Of a DNA stretch of 64,000 nucleotides, positions 25,749-36,108 are shown piece by piece. The position numbers and the translations under genes are program-made. Below the pieces are notes generated by a model. The model searched no databases. It was not told where the DNA came from and saw only the letters and a program-made list of their open reading frames with translations. The DNA is from CAVTYH01 sp963773875 (GTDB lineage Bacteria > Planctomycetota > Planctomycetia > Pirellulales > JADZDJ01). Location of the stretch: NCBI GenBank assembly GCA_963773875.1, contig CAVZCV010000006.1:186001-250000 (forward strand). Reading direction: 5' to 3'. Position 1 is the first letter of the stretch. Each line of letters begins with the position of its first letter.

Positions 25749-26797
25749 ATGCCCTCCCGACATGCAAAATCGCCCGTGGCCGATTCCGGCAGTTTGTCGC
25801 TATGGCGGCCAATCCGGCGAAAGCCACTGCTGATTATCGCTTGCACGCTCGTTGCTAGCGTCGTCATCGGTGGGTATGTACTGCTGTCGGAAACATTCGG
25901 TGGCGACGGTGGCTCGAAAACGCAGCTCAGCGAAATCCCCTTCAACGGGCGCAGGCTTACGAATACCTCAAGCAAATCTGCCAAATTGGCCCGCGGCCCA
26001 GCGGATCCGAGGGCATGGCGGCCCAGCAGAAGTTTCTGATCGACTATTTCCAGAAACTTGGCGCGACGGTCACCAAGCAAGAGTTTCGCGCTCGTCATCC
26101 GCTCACTCGCGACACGGTGCCGATGACGAATTTGCTCATCCAGTGGCACCCGGACCGCAAAGAGCGAGTTTTGCTTTGCGCCCACTACGACACACGGCCG
26201 CTCCCCGATCGCGATCGGCGGAATCCGCGCGGCACGTTCGTCGGCGCGAATGACGGCGCTGCGGGCGTGGCGCTGCTCATGGAACTTGGCAAGCAAATGC
26301 CGAAATTTCAAAGCCGCTTCGGCGTCGATTTTCTGCTCGTCGATGGCGAAGATCTCGTGTTTTGGGACCAGGCTACCGAGCAAGATACGGGCAACTATTG
26401 CATCGGCTCAGAATACTTCGGCCACATGTATGTAACACAGCCGCCGCCTTACAAATATCGCTGTGCGGTCGTGTTCGACATGATTGCCGGCGTGAATTTG
26501 CGATTGCCGAAAGAGCTCAACAGCGTTTCTTGGGGGGACTCGAAGCCAATTGTGAATGAAATTTGGAACACCGCGTCGCAGCTGAAGGTGAAAGAATTTG
26601 CGCCGTATGCCACGCTCTATCCGATTACCGACGATCACGTCAAACTCCACGACGTCGGCAAAATTCCCGCCGTCGATCTCATCAACATGGACTACCCGCA
26701 ATGGCACACCGAGGCCGACGATCCGGCCCATTGTTCGCCGCTTTCGCTGGCCAAAGTCGGCTGGGTGGTTCAAGAATGGCTGAAGTCGCTCAAGTAA
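25749..26797 (+). CDS. M28-family zinc peptidase / glutaminyl cyclase-like, one frameshift
   Basis: About 350 residues. N-terminal cytosolic tail and membrane anchor LLIIACTLVASVVIGGYVLL. After the frame change near 25947 the sequence reads QAYEYLKQICQIGPRPSGSE, the standard opening of the M28 domain. Zinc ligands and catalytic acids are visible: VLLCAHYDTRP (His), TFVGANDGAAGVALLMELG (bridging Asp), LLVDGEDLVFWD (Glu/Asp) and DYPQWHTEADDPAHCSPLSL (late His). The group includes membrane-anchored glutaminyl-peptide cyclotransferases, which cap N-terminal Gln, and aminopeptidases; the DGEDL and HTEADDPAH pattern favours the cyclase side. Periplasmic. The change of frame is repaired by one base. 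Confidence 0.85.
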
Positions 26798-26813
26798 CGG
26801 ATTTGGGAAGTTG

Positions 26814-26898
26814 GATTTTGGATGTAGGATATAATCTCCATCCAGTCGCTGGCACCGGTCGCCTTTGAATTCCGAAATCCAAAATCCTACATCCAAAA
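26814..26898. repeat. Perfect 16-bp inverted repeat
   Basis: ATTTTGGATGTAGGAT (from 26814) and ATCCTACATCCAAAAT (to 26898) flank about 52 nt, filling the space between two plus-strand genes. The TTTTGGAT motif recurs beside each arm. A possible terminator or small mobile palindrome. Confidence 0.6.
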
Positions 26899-26908
26899 TT
26901 ATCCCGCC

Positions 26909-27564
26909 ATGGACGCCGTTCCTCTCGCCATCGCTTTCGGCCCCCTGGCGCTGTATCTGCTTTTAATCGGTATCATCAATCTGAGCCGGCGGCCGCATTT
27001 GACCACCGGAACGCGTGACACCATCGCGTTGGCATTGGCAATCAGCGGGCTGGTGGTCATCGGCCCGGTCAACCTGTTTTTGCCGCAAGGGGCCGTCATG
27101 CGGTTTGGCCCGCTGGTGTGGCCGCTCATTCTCGTGTTTTCCGGTCTGTGCGTCGTGCTTTACTTGCTGGTCGCGCGGCCGCGGCTCGTGGTCTACAACA
27201 TCACACTGGAGCAATTGCGCCCGTTGCTGGAGCAAGCGGTCGAGCGACTCGATAAGGACGCACGCATTGCCGGCGACGCCGTGCTACTACCCCAATTGGC
27301 TGTGCAATTCCATCTGGATTCCGCTCCGGCCATGCGCAACGTTTCCCTGCTGGCAACCGGCGATCAGCAAAGCCACACCGGCTGGAAACGACTCGAACGC
27401 GAACTTCACTCGGCGCTTGAGCTCAAGTGGAAGTTTCACGCAACCCACGCGGATTCACGTTCGTCACCGCAGGGCTGGTGCTGCTGGCGTGGCCAATCAT
27501 CGAGCTTGTGCAACTGCCGCACAACTTGGTCGCACAGCGCTTAATGGAAATCCTGCGGATGTAG
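26909..27564 (+). CDS. Hypothetical polytopic membrane protein, one frameshift
   Basis: About 218 residues. Membrane helices: VPLAIAFGPLALYLLLIGII, then TIALALAISGLVVIGPVNLF, PLVWPLILVFSGLCVVLYLL and a C-terminal one. The cytosolic middle contains LEQLRPLLEQAVERLDKDAR. Around 27425 the frame changes; the correct continuation is VEVSRNPRGFTFVTAGLVLL then AWPIIELVQLPHNLVAQRLM and ends EILRM at 27564, adding the fourth helix. The frame as given instead ends in a Ser/Cys/Trp-rich tail, which is not membrane-like. No family recognised beyond planctomycete membrane proteins of unknown function. Confidence 0.7.
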
Positions 27565-27906
27565 CGAGTTCACTGGCTCTCATCCCAGCGTCTCAGTAAT
27601 TCTCGTTCTCGTGTCAAATCCAACACGAGTCGGAAACCACTTCACTCAGAGCATTCCCATGCGCCGGTTCCCGCCCTCTTCCCCCAAGATCAATTTCCCT
27701 TTGCTCTGATACGGTTTACGTTAAGCGGCACTCCCCCGCGGGATCATTACGTTACAGAAAGTTGGAGATTTAGATAAAATACACAAAAAATAGCGTTACA
27801 ATCCGCTCGCGTTAGTCTAAGATAACACCAACTCGGGTGGGGTGCGCCTCATCACGTCGATTCTAAGCACGTGCTTCGCTGGACCGCTCACATGAAGAGG
27901 CTTGCA
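27565..27906. other. Intergenic leader of the LamG PEP-CTERM gene
   Basis: About 340 bp, AT-richer near 27770-27830. No gene or strong hairpin is seen. It probably holds the promoter of the downstream gene; AGAGG lies 9 nt before the ATG at 27907. Confidence 0.35.
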
Positions 27907-28824
27907 ATGAGATTCACCAACAAATGCTTTCGATGTTTCACCTTGTGCTGCATTATTATCTCAGCTCGATCAGCTGGCGCAGCTCTGACGCATCAGTACA
28001 CGTTTAATAACGCAACGGCGAACGACTCCGTGGGTGGCGTTAACGGCACCGCGGTAAACGGCGCAGATTTTGTCACGATCGGCAATCAAGCCTATGGTCG
28101 CTTTTCCACGGCGGGCACCAACAGCAGCAACACGCAGCGCTTCGAGTTCTCCGGACCGGCCATCAATATTCCGTCCTATACGAGCTTAACGGTCGAAACC
28201 TGGTTTACGTTGTCTGCTCCGGCAGCGCCGTTCACTCAGCTCTGGAATATCGGCGGCACCAATGATGGCTCCGCTACTGTTCCCCCCGAAGACAATAGCG
28301 GATTTGGCTACGGGTATTTGATTTCGAATTTGAACAACAATGGCGGCGCCAATGTCCGCAGTCGTTTAACGTATAGTCCAACGCCGTCAGGCACGGCCGG
28401 GTTTACCGCTGAAGAGTTTGTCAACACACCGTTCGGAACGGGTTCCGGCGGACCGGCCGATATCATTCCTCCCAACGTTCAACATCACTTGGTCGCCACG
28501 ATGGCCAAGAGTGGCACGAACAACGTGTTAGCGCTGTACATCGACGGTACGCTGCAACAATCCTTGACTATGTCGCCGGCGGAATCAATCGCGGCGCTTT
28601 CCAATGAACGTCTATTCTTGGGAGGCTCCCTCTATAACGGCGACTCCGGCATCGCAGGTTTGATCAACGAATTTGACATCTACAATAATGCGATGACGCC
28701 GGCTGAAGTGAGTGCACGATTTGCAACCGGTCCCATTGCGGTGCCGGAGCCGACTGGGGCGGTGCTCGGCCTCATTGGACTGACCGGTCTCGGCTTGGCA
28801 ATTCGTCGGCGCCAAGTCATTTGA
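27907..28824 (+). CDS. LamG/concanavalin-type PEP-CTERM secreted protein
   Basis: 305 residues. The start at 27907 is favoured over 27892 by the AGAGG spacing. Signal peptide CFTLCCIIISARSAGAALTH. A single LamG-like beta-sandwich fills the mature protein: HQYTFNNATANDSVGGVNGT, then YTSLTVETWFTLSAPAAPFT, NNVLALYIDGTLQQSLTMSP and LINEFDIYNNAMTPAEVSAR (the usual ending of such domains). The PEP-CTERM signal is complete: VPEPTGAVLGLIGLTGLGLA then IRRRQVI. It is expected to be processed by an exosortase (none in this window) and released or anchored at the surface. Intact. Confidence 0.9.
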   Translation: MRFTNKCFRCFTLCCIIISARSAGAALTHQYTFNNATANDSVGGVNGTAVNGADFVTIGNQAYGRFSTAGTNSSNTQRFEFSGPAINIPSYTSLTVETWFTLSAPAAPFTQLWNIGGTNDGSATVPPEDNSGFGYGYLISNLNNNGGANVRSRLTYSPTPSGTAGFTAEEFVNTPFGTGSGGPADIIPPNVQHHLVATMAKSGTNNVLALYIDGTLQQSLTMSPAESIAALSNERLFLGGSLYNGDSGIAGLINEFDIYNNAMTPAEVSARFATGPIAVPEPTGAVLGLIGLTGLGLAIRRRQVI

Positions 28825-29054
28825 TTAGCCATCGCGGCGGCAATAATCGCGAGCGGGCATCTCCAATAACGCTGCGTGTTTTGGCGCGCAACTTCAGGCA
28901 ATCCGGTTGCCGTCCAGGGCAAAGGAACGGGGCAGTTCTATTCGTTGTGGTTCACCATCGATCTTGACCGATATTGCCAACAATTAGACCCGTCCCGGGG
29001 CCAGTTCCGGTTATCTCGCGCGCCTCGCGGAAATCTCAAATCTCGTGTTTCGAA

Positions 29055-29494
29055 GTGAAATTACTGCAGCGCGCTTTTCAACCTGTCTAGCCAATTTTGC
29101 AAATTTCGCGCCGAGTTATTTCGCAGTAATTTCACACTCCACGGTCGGCGCTCGATTTTTCTCGAGTCCGACGCCGATTTGCGACCGGGTTTTTTCGCAC
29201 CTGCGGCCCGGTGCCTGAGTGTTTGTGTGTCTTGGTGCCAGTGTGTCTTGGTGTTTGGGTTGCCTGCCCCTGCGTAGGCGAATCTCTCCGATACTCGCCT
29301 GCCAGCCCCGGCGCGCCGGGACTGGCCTACGCGCGGACCGCGAAACACCCCAGGCCCTCAGACACCTAGACTCATTTGTATTTGTTCAAATTGTCAAAGA
29401 ACGTCAGCTCCGGCATGCCGGAACCGGGAACCTAACAGCTCCAGTTGCATTCTGGTGTACATGGGTACTAAAGGCAAGGGGCTTTTTTTGGGGC
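29055..29494 (-). repeat. Dispersed promoter-palindrome element, copy 3
   Basis: On the minus strand: CCCCAAAAAAAGCCCC, promoter-like block (29449-29477), a TCCGGCATGCCGGA hairpin, GTTCTTTGACAATTTGAACA near 29395, a degenerate GTGTCTTGG minisatellite, GCGAAAAAACCCGG, and the terminal palindrome with arms GTGAAATTAC (from 29135) and GTAATTTCAC (to 29055). Its interior TAACTCGGCGCGAAATTTGC matches copies 1 and 2. It points towards the 3' end of the LamG gene, so it is not a leader of any visible gene. Confidence 0.75.
29449..29477 (-). promoter_or_regulatory. Promoter-like block of element copy 3
   Basis: TTGCCT (29477-29472), 17-bp spacer ending ATGTACAC, CAGAAT (29454-29449) on the minus strand. 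The most diverged of the four -10 boxes; spacing and GTACAC are retained. Confidence 0.45.
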
Positions 29495-29675
29495 ACTGAC
29501 AAAGTTTCTTCCATTACACCGAGCCACTGCCGGCAACACCAGGCATTAGAAGAGCCGGACGCGTCAAGTCGCGCAAGACGCATCACGACGCCAGAAAGTG
29601 CTGTTGGCCAGAGATGGCGCGTGTTCACTTCGTTTGACGCACGCGACCACTGAACCGGACAACCGTCGACGGATC

Positions 29676-29730
29676 TAGGCGGCAGTAATCTAGGCGGCAG
29701 TAATCTGGTTGGCAGTAATCTGGTTGGCAG
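29676..29730. repeat. 15-bp tandem repeat, about 3.7 units
   Basis: TAGGCGGCAGTAATC twice, then TGGTTGGCAGTAATC and a partial TGGTTGGCAG. It lies just beyond the stop of the kelch-type gene. The 15-bp period would keep any frame, so it may be an extended, now untranslated, protein tail. Confidence 0.75.
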
Positions 29731-29743
29731 AGCCGGCAGTGAT

Positions 29744-32055
29744 CTAGCCAGCAGCGAACAGCTCGTCCAGCGCACTTTCGTCCAAATTCGCTGTGCCGGC
29801 GTGCACTGCGGACCCGCGGCGCCCCAGTGGCGAATCGCCGAGGACCAGATCAACTGCGGCGGGCTTCAGGCTGGGCGGGCTAACAGGGCGCAGCCGGCTG
29901 CGATTGGACTGCTGCCGTCTGTTGCCAGTCGAAGTGGTCGGCGTGCTCGTACCTGTCAGCGCCAGGGCATGCATCAGCGCGCTGCTCACCTCCGTTTCGA
30001 CCACGGTCGTCGTCACCGTGCGCGTGCCATTCGACGAATACGTGTGCGAGCCTTTCACAGAGTACGTAGCGCCCGAGAGTGTGATCGTCCCGGTTGAAGT
30101 GGCGCCGTCGCCCCAATTGATCGTCGCCACGAAATCGCTCGTGGGTTCTACACCGCTAGCGTGCGTAAACGTTGCTACCTTGATATTGTTCTGGTTCTTC
30201 CCGGTCACCGTGATCGGCGCGGAAACCACAATCGGCGGCTCGGCGACGGCAACGGTGGCCAGCGCCGTGTTATTGAGCAGGTTCGCATCGGAAACGTTGC
30301 TCGTAACGGTTGCAGTGTTGATCAAATCGCCATCTTCGGTCGCTTGCGCCGTGATCGTCGCGGTCACCGACTGGCCCACGGCCACGGTGCCAAAGCTGAA
30401 CTTGACTACGCTGCCGTTACGACTTACCGAGCCCTGGCTCTTGGTGGAGGAGATATACTTCAGGTTGGCGTCCAACGTGTCGGTCAATACCACGCCAGTG
30501 GCAGGGGTCGGACCATTGTTCGTCACCTTCAGCGTATAGGTGATGTTGTTGCCTTCCACACTTGTCGACGGTCCGGCATTGGTCACGCCAAATCGGCCCC
30601 AGTGAATCCGCCGGCGAATGAAACCGGATCGGAAGAAATTCCGTTGGCGACGACGGTCAGTGAATATGTATCCAGTGGCATCCACGCTGGCAGTGTGAAA
30701 TCGGTCGTCACTGGTGTGCTGCCTGTCGCCACACCGGTGCTGCTCCAGTTAGAAGTGGGCAAAGTAAACATGCCCGTTTCCATCTTTCAATTCGACAATC
30801 GGATAGTTGCTGTCGCTCTGCGCCTCCATCGCCGTTATAACTAGTGCCGGCAGAGAGCCCATTCAGTTCGGTGCCAGTCAAGGTATAGTTGTTTCCGACG
30901 CCAGCGTTTATGCTGGTGATCGCCGGCTTCCAAGCTGCATCGGGTGCGCAGTCTGGCGTATAGACGTACAGCTGGCTGGCTCCATAGTCAAACAGTACCT
31001 GTCCGCTGGGAAGCATCAACATTCTCACGTCCAGTGAGGATGCTCCTGAGAAATTCGCCGACGGAGGTGTAATCTCCGTCAGTGATGTGGCAACCGGTAC
31101 GAGGGATCGAATTCGAAGAAGTGGTAAGCCGTAACAAAAAGTACGTGTCCGTTCGGAAGCATGGCCGCCGACCCAAATCCGGCTGCCAGGCCATAGCTTG
31201 CTACATCCGCGATCGTTGGACCGCAGACCAAGTTCCTGTTCCGCCAGGAGCGGTCGATGGAGTGACAGCGCCGTGTTGCCGGTGCGGCCAATCGAAATAC
31301 TCGCCCATCGGGGAGCAATATTGCCGGCCCGGCCCCAACATCGGCTGGGTTGAGCAGTTCAACCGGCGGAGTACCAGAATCAAGAAATGAATTGCTTGTC
31401 GGATCGAAGCGCTTGCAGCATCACCCAAATTGCTCCAGACATTAATCGATAGACTTCCTCCATCAGGCAATTTGGTGAGTGTTTCTCGATTGCTCCGATC
31501 GCCATCGAGCTTGTCAGGCTCGGCGGACCAGGAATTCGTGGTCGGATCATAAATGTACGTCTTTGGGCCCCGAGCTCAGGCTGTCAGCACCCTTCCGTCG
31601 GGAAACAGCGTCGAGGGAGCGCTGCCGAAAATTGATTCTGGATAACTCGCAATGCTGCTCCAACTATTGGTTACTGGGTTGTAGATCTCTCCGGTGTTGT
31701 CGGTCCCCGTTAAATTGGAAGGACCAATATACTTTCCACCCATTACAAATAGCCGGCCGTCTTTTAGCACATTGGTCGACGGGTAGAGACGTTCCAGATT
31801 CATACTTGCCAATTGCGACCATGATCCATTCACATAACTACTGTTCGCATCCGGCGCAAGTTTGTACCAAGCCTTAGAAGCACCGCCATACGTATATGAT
31901 CCCGAGGCCACCACGCTGCCATCGGTGAGCAGCAACATTGATGCAACGTTGGCCGGAGCGAGATGTGATAGAGCTGTCCAAGTGCCAGTTAGCATCGCTC
32001 GCGACTCCAACATTTCCAACTTGAACCGGCGCGGCGGGGTAGTCGATCCGCACAT
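29744..32055 (-). pseudogene. LEPR-XLL surface protein with kelch, DUF11 and PKD-like domains, at least six frameshifts
   Basis: One large extracellular protein read in several frames. N-terminus PPRRFKLEMLESRAMLTG is the LEPR-XLL motif of planctomycete exported proteins. Kelch/galactose-oxidase-like blades follow: VASMLLLTDGSVVASGSYTY, LYPSTNVLKDGRLFVMGGKY, SLSINVWSNLGDAASASIR, AILLPDGRVFRLAAP and MLPSGQVLFDYGASQLYVYT. Then a DUF1929-like domain (WKPAITSINAGVGNNYTLTG), a DUF11 repeat (EGNNITYTLKVTNNGPTPAT) and a PKD-like domain (FVATINWGDGATSTGTITLS). It ends SALDELFAAG. Frame changes lie near 31575, 31405, 31275, 31090, 30800 and 30600. The domain order is continuous, so this is one gene; whether the breaks are real cannot be told here. 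Confidence 0.75.
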
Positions 32056-32170
32056 GCACGAAGGGGACGAAAACGGGAACCCTGACGACGCTTGGTGTTG
32101 GCCTGGAACATGGTTGGAATCCTGATTGAAGGGAAGGTAGGGCGTTGTCAATTGAACTGCGCAAAACAAC

Positions 32171-32260
32171 GAAAACGGCAGGCCCGTGGGCGCACAACGC
32201 GACCACCGGGGAAGCCACCAGGCTGGTGAGGTTCTCGTTTGCCGCGGGTCCTCACCGGCC
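32171..32260 (-). repeat. 90-bp duplicated intergenic element, copy A
   Basis: About 90% identical to 33395-33484. On the minus strand it has a long hairpin, GGCCGGTGAGG pairing with CCTCACCAGCC, whose loop contains CCCGCGG, then a single-stranded CTTCCCCGGTGGTCGC, then CCCACGGG. It lies 75 nt after the stop of the gene at 32336 and about 115 nt before the start of the kelch-type gene. Confidence 0.7.
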
Positions 32261-32335
32261 GTTTTTGTTTCAACGGTTCGAGATTTCGGAAACTTTACTC
32301 AGCGTTCTGGTCCTGGAATCGGCCACGAACTCAAA

Positions 32336-33316
32336 TCAAACATTGCGGGTTTTGCGTGTTCGCCACAACATTAATGCTCCAAGCACACTACCTACCGAGA
32401 TCAGGACGCCCGAAGATGGTTCCGGAACGGGCGCAAAGGCGATGTATACGAGACCGGCCGTTCCTATACTTGCAAACGTGCCCAAGTCAGCACCGTCCGG
32501 GCCATACTTTTCGATCCTGCCAGAGTTGACGCTAGAATATTTGGCCACGTATAGGCTACCGCCGCTATCAAAGGCAAAATCCAATGCAGGGGAGTTCCCA
32601 ACTATAATCGTGCCCAGATCGAGACCGGTCGGATCGAACTTGCGAATTGGTCCGGTGTTCACAAACAGATTATCATGGCTGTCGAACGCAAGATTATCCG
32701 GAACATCCAATCCCGTGCTGACAAACGTTCCCAGATCGGCGCCAGTCGGGTCGTACTTGTGGATGGCCTTGTTTGTATAGTCCGTCACATAAAGATTGCC
32801 CTGACTATCGCATGCAAGAAATCCAAGTGGTTTGCCAGAATTATCAATCGTGCCGAGGTCGGCGCCAGTGGGGCTGAATTTGTGGATCGAGTAGCTGCCG
32901 TATCCTTCCAAATAGGTCGCGTACAGATTATCGCGAGCGTCGAACGCGAGGAAGGTGGACAAACCTTGGTCAGACCCTACATGACCTGCGCTGGCAAACG
33001 TGCCCAGGTCAGCACCCGTTGAGCTGAACTTGCGGATCGAGTAGGCGCCTAGCTCGTCGCTAAAACCCGCGTACAGATTGCCATGACTGTCGAACGCCAA
33101 GTCAGAAAATTCATTATTTCCGTTGAGTTGATTTTTCCCTGCGCGAGCGAACGGGACCGAGTTGACGATGCCGGTCGGCCGAATCTCTAGGATCTGGTAA
33201 CCGCTGCTGAAGGACTGGACGGTTACGTAAAGCATTCCCGGCCGTGCACTGGATTCGCGCTGGCCGATAATGGAAATGAAGAACACGGCAATTGTAATGA
33301 ATCGATTCTTGCTCAT
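32336..33316 (-). CDS. Beta-propeller (NHL/SMP-30-like) PEP-CTERM protein
   Basis: 326 residues from the ATG at 33316 (MSKNRFITIAVFFISIIGQR, signal peptide). Repeated ~45-residue blades carry FDSHGNLYAGFSDELGAYSI, FDARDNLYATYLEGYGSYSI, CDSQGNLYVTDYTNKAIHKY and FDSGGSLYVAKYSSVNSGRI, each with (K/E)(F/Y)(S/D/G)PTGADLGTF, about six blades. It ends in a PEP-CTERM signal: VPEPSSGVLISVGSVLGALM then LWRTRKTRNV. The propeller suggests ligand or protein binding at the surface; there is no catalytic signature. It sits between the two copies of the 90-bp element. Intact. Confidence 0.9.
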   Translation of the reverse strand: MSKNRFITIAVFFISIIGQRESSARPGMLYVTVQSFSSGYQILEIRPTGIVNSVPFARAGKNQLNGNNEFSDLAFDSHGNLYAGFSDELGAYSIRKFSSTGADLGTFASAGHVGSDQGLSTFLAFDARDNLYATYLEGYGSYSIHKFSPTGADLGTIDNSGKPLGFLACDSQGNLYVTDYTNKAIHKYDPTGADLGTFVSTGLDVPDNLAFDSHDNLFVNTGPIRKFDPTGLDLGTIIVGNSPALDFAFDSGGSLYVAKYSSVNSGRIEKYGPDGADLGTFASIGTAGLVYIAFAPVPEPSSGVLISVGSVLGALMLWRTRKTRNV

Positions 33317-33394
33317 AAGCGGCGACTTCCAGGAGGCGAGTTTGCAAATAATTTGATTGCAGTAATCCGGACGACGTCGAAAATCGGTACAATC

Positions 33395-33484
33395 AAAACG
33401 GCAGGCCCGCGGGCGCACAGAGCGACCACTGGGAAAGCCACCAAGGCCGGTGAGGTTCTCGTTTGCCGCGGGTCCTCACCGGCC
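33395..33484 (-). repeat. 90-bp duplicated intergenic element, copy B
   Basis: On the minus strand GGCCGGTGAGG and CCTCACCGGCC form a perfect 11-bp stem. The loop CCCGCGG is complementary to the downstream CCGCGGG (inside GCGCCCGCGGGCC), so a pseudoknot is possible. It lies 59 nt after the kinase stop (33544) and 79 nt before the start of the propeller gene (33316). Confidence 0.7.
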
Positions 33485-33543
33485 GCCTTATGTTCCTAGT
33501 GCCTCTCCCATTGGGAGAGAATTGTGCAGTTGTGGATCAGTTC

Positions 33544-36007
33544 TTAGTTACCAATGGTGTTCGTATTGGGTTTTAATGCTGGTGGTTCCTTTAACAGCGA
33601 TTCCGCTTCGCGGGACAGAACCTGCAGCGGAATCCAGTCGGCCGAATTGACGGCAGTACGCCCGCCGGGCTTTTGGGGAAGCGCTTCGACAACCAACCTT
33701 CGTGCCGTATCCAAGCACTTTTTGGCGTCTTTGGAATGCCCGAGCTGATGATGTGCCATTGCCAACAAGAACCAGTTCAGGGCTTTCGTAGATTCCGGTT
33801 TCCACTCACTTGCATTCGATTTCTCGAGATTTTCGATTGCCTGCTCGTACTGGCCGGCGCGGTACTGCGCCACCCCAACACGTGCGAGTACCACGGATAA
33901 GTACGGTTGGCGGTCGCATTAGACGCCCATTCGACCAAGCGAGATGAATTAACAGCTTTGGCAGGACCGGCGACGCACTGCGCGAGCCATTTGAAAAGCG
34001 GACTCGTAATCCTTAGGCTCTCCGGGGCGTGATACTAAGCTGGAGCAAAATTGCTGGTAACCTCGCTCGTCATCCACGATCAATAGGAGGCAGGCATATT
34101 CGGTGTTTTCGCCATTGGAGATCGGTCGGTCGCGTACGCCTTTACGAAAATCGTCCGCTGCCTCTTGCCACCGATTTTGCGTCGCGGCGCTGCCGGCCAT
34201 GACCGATCCAAATTCTTGGATCATCAGGCAGTTTTCGAGCCACACGATCAAACACCTCGTCCCAGCGGCTTAGATAGGTAACAAAGTTCAATCCGAGGCC
34301 ATTGTAATCGTCTTTTGAAAGTTCGATCGCTCTAGCGTATTCCGCAGCCGCCTCATCCCACGGTGGAGTTTGTCCACTCAATTCCGCTTGTTTTACAAGA
34401 GATTCGCCAAGCCAGCCATGACTCTGGTCATCGCTGGGATTCCTACGAATCGCTTCGCGCAATACCGCTATCGCACCGGGGAGTTGATTTTGTTGACTCA
34501 ACACAACGGCGAGCTTGTGATACGCCACGATATCGTCGGGCTGCAACCGAATCGCCTCTCTGAACGCGTCCTCCGCTTGGGTATATCTACCGAAGCTCGC
34601 TGAAACTTCACCATCGTATTCAAACTTGAATGCTGAATGGCGATTCGCGCAATCGCGCATTACCCAACCCATGCTGGCCGCGATCGCAATGACGGCGATG
34701 AACAGAGCAAGCAGGCTTGCCCGCACGCCTGCGGGATGGCGACGGGAGTACTTGAACAGTTTTTCCCGCCATGTCGGCGGTTTGGCCTTGATTGTTCTGT
34801 CGGCCAGGAGGTTCCGTAGGTCGTCCGCCAGGTCTTTGGCTGTTGCATATCGCTCCGCTGGATTCTTGCGAATCGCTTTCTCGATGATCGTTTCCAACTC
34901 CGCCGGTATTTCGCGGTTGACTTTTCGCAACAGCGCCGGGTCGTCGAAGGCGATTTGTTTCAGCAGTTGCTGCCGGTCTTCACCTTCAAACGCCGGGCGG
35001 AGGGTGAGGAGTTCGTAGAGCGTGATGCCAAGGGAATAAACATCGGTGCGCTGGTCGACCACTACGCGCTTTCGCGAGCGCCTGTTCGGGGCTCATACGC
35101 GCAGCGTACCCAAGAGGTCGCCGGTCATGGTCATGCCGGCATCGGCTTCCAGGCGCAGAGGCCAAAATCGGTGATCCATAAGCGGCCGTTTTCATCGAGC
35201 ATCAGGTTGGCCGGTTTGATGTCGCGGTGAATGACGCCTTGCTCGTGGGCGTAATCGAGCGCTTTCGGCCGCTTGAATGCCCAACTCGGCGACAGCGCGG
35301 AAGTAAGCGCGGCTCGACGTGGAGCGGGCGAAGGAAAGGATCGAAGGGTGCGGCGTGAGCTGTGAGTGGCTGGTGGCGTCGGCAGCGCAGTCGATGGTTT
35401 CGTGCGGTGCACCGCGGGCGGCTCGCCCGGGGCTAAGGGAGGCTGAATCGCCCGTCATAGCGTCGATCACTGCGGCTAAACTTTCGCCGCGGATAAGCTG
35501 CATGGCATAGTAATGCACGCCGCGTTCGGAGCCGACGGAAAACACGGGAACAATGTTGTGATGATGCAGCGCCGCCGCCGCCCGCGCTTTGTTGCGAAAG
35601 CGTGTGAGTTGCCGCTGATCGAGCATCGCAGCGAACGGCAGCACTTTGAGCGCCACGGTGCGGCCGAGCGAGATTTGTTCCGCCTCGTAAACCACGCCCA
35701 TGCCGCCGCGGCCGAGTTCGCGCATGAGGCGGAAATCGCCCAATGTTCGGTCGATTAGCTCTTCGCCATGCAATTCGCCGTTGGGCAGGCCAGAAGTCTC
35801 TGCCACGTCGTTTTCCGAAGTCGTTGGCTTAAGCAGCGCGCAAGCGCAGGCAGCACGTCGCGCAAGATGCCCGCGATTTGCGGATAGCGCCGGCAATAAT
35901 CTTCGATCTGAGCGCGCCGCGCCGCGTTCCACAGCCTGCGAAAACTCATCGGCCACCTTGGCCAAGAGATCGGCAGTTTCGGTCGAGCGCGTTTGGGTGA
36001 GAGCCAT
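33544..36007 (-). pseudogene. Membrane Ser/Thr protein kinase with TPR domain, at least seven frameshifts
   Basis: Read across frames it is one ~820-residue kinase. N-terminus ALTQTRSTETADLLAKVADE and RRYPQIAGILRDVLPALA; kinase Gly loop LMRELGRGGMGVVYEAEQIS, Lys in TVALKVLPFA, catalytic loop EQGVIHRDIKPANLML, TDFGLC, MSPEQALAK and DVYSLGITLYELLTLRPAFE. A membrane helix (ASLLALFIAVIAIAASMGWV) separates the cytosolic kinase from TPR repeats (YTQAEDAFREAIRLQPDDIV; QYEQAIENLEKSNASEWKPE). Frame changes lie near 35930, 35835, 35275, 35150, 35065, 34200 and 33895. All kinase residues are intact, which argues for a functional gene with base errors. The ECF sigma gene directly upstream forms the known planctomycete ECF-kinase pairing. 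Confidence 0.8.
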
Positions 36008-36108
36008 GGGGAAAATTGAATTGTGGCTTGAGTGACGAGTGACGATTGGTGTCTGCGAAGTAACGAGTGACCGCCTGCTTCCTACTGCCTACTGGCAACT
36101 GCCTAGCG

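Noticed and set aside
29793..30539. A long plus-strand frame (248 codons) opposite the DUF11/PKD region
   Set aside because: It is the complement of a Val/Thr-rich coding region; the minus strand has recognisable domains in order.
32171..33484. A cyclic-di-GMP or cobalamin riboswitch
   Set aside because: GGCAAAC and CCACTGGGAAAGCC recall parts of those classes, but the remaining conserved cores are missing, so only an unassigned structured element is claimed.
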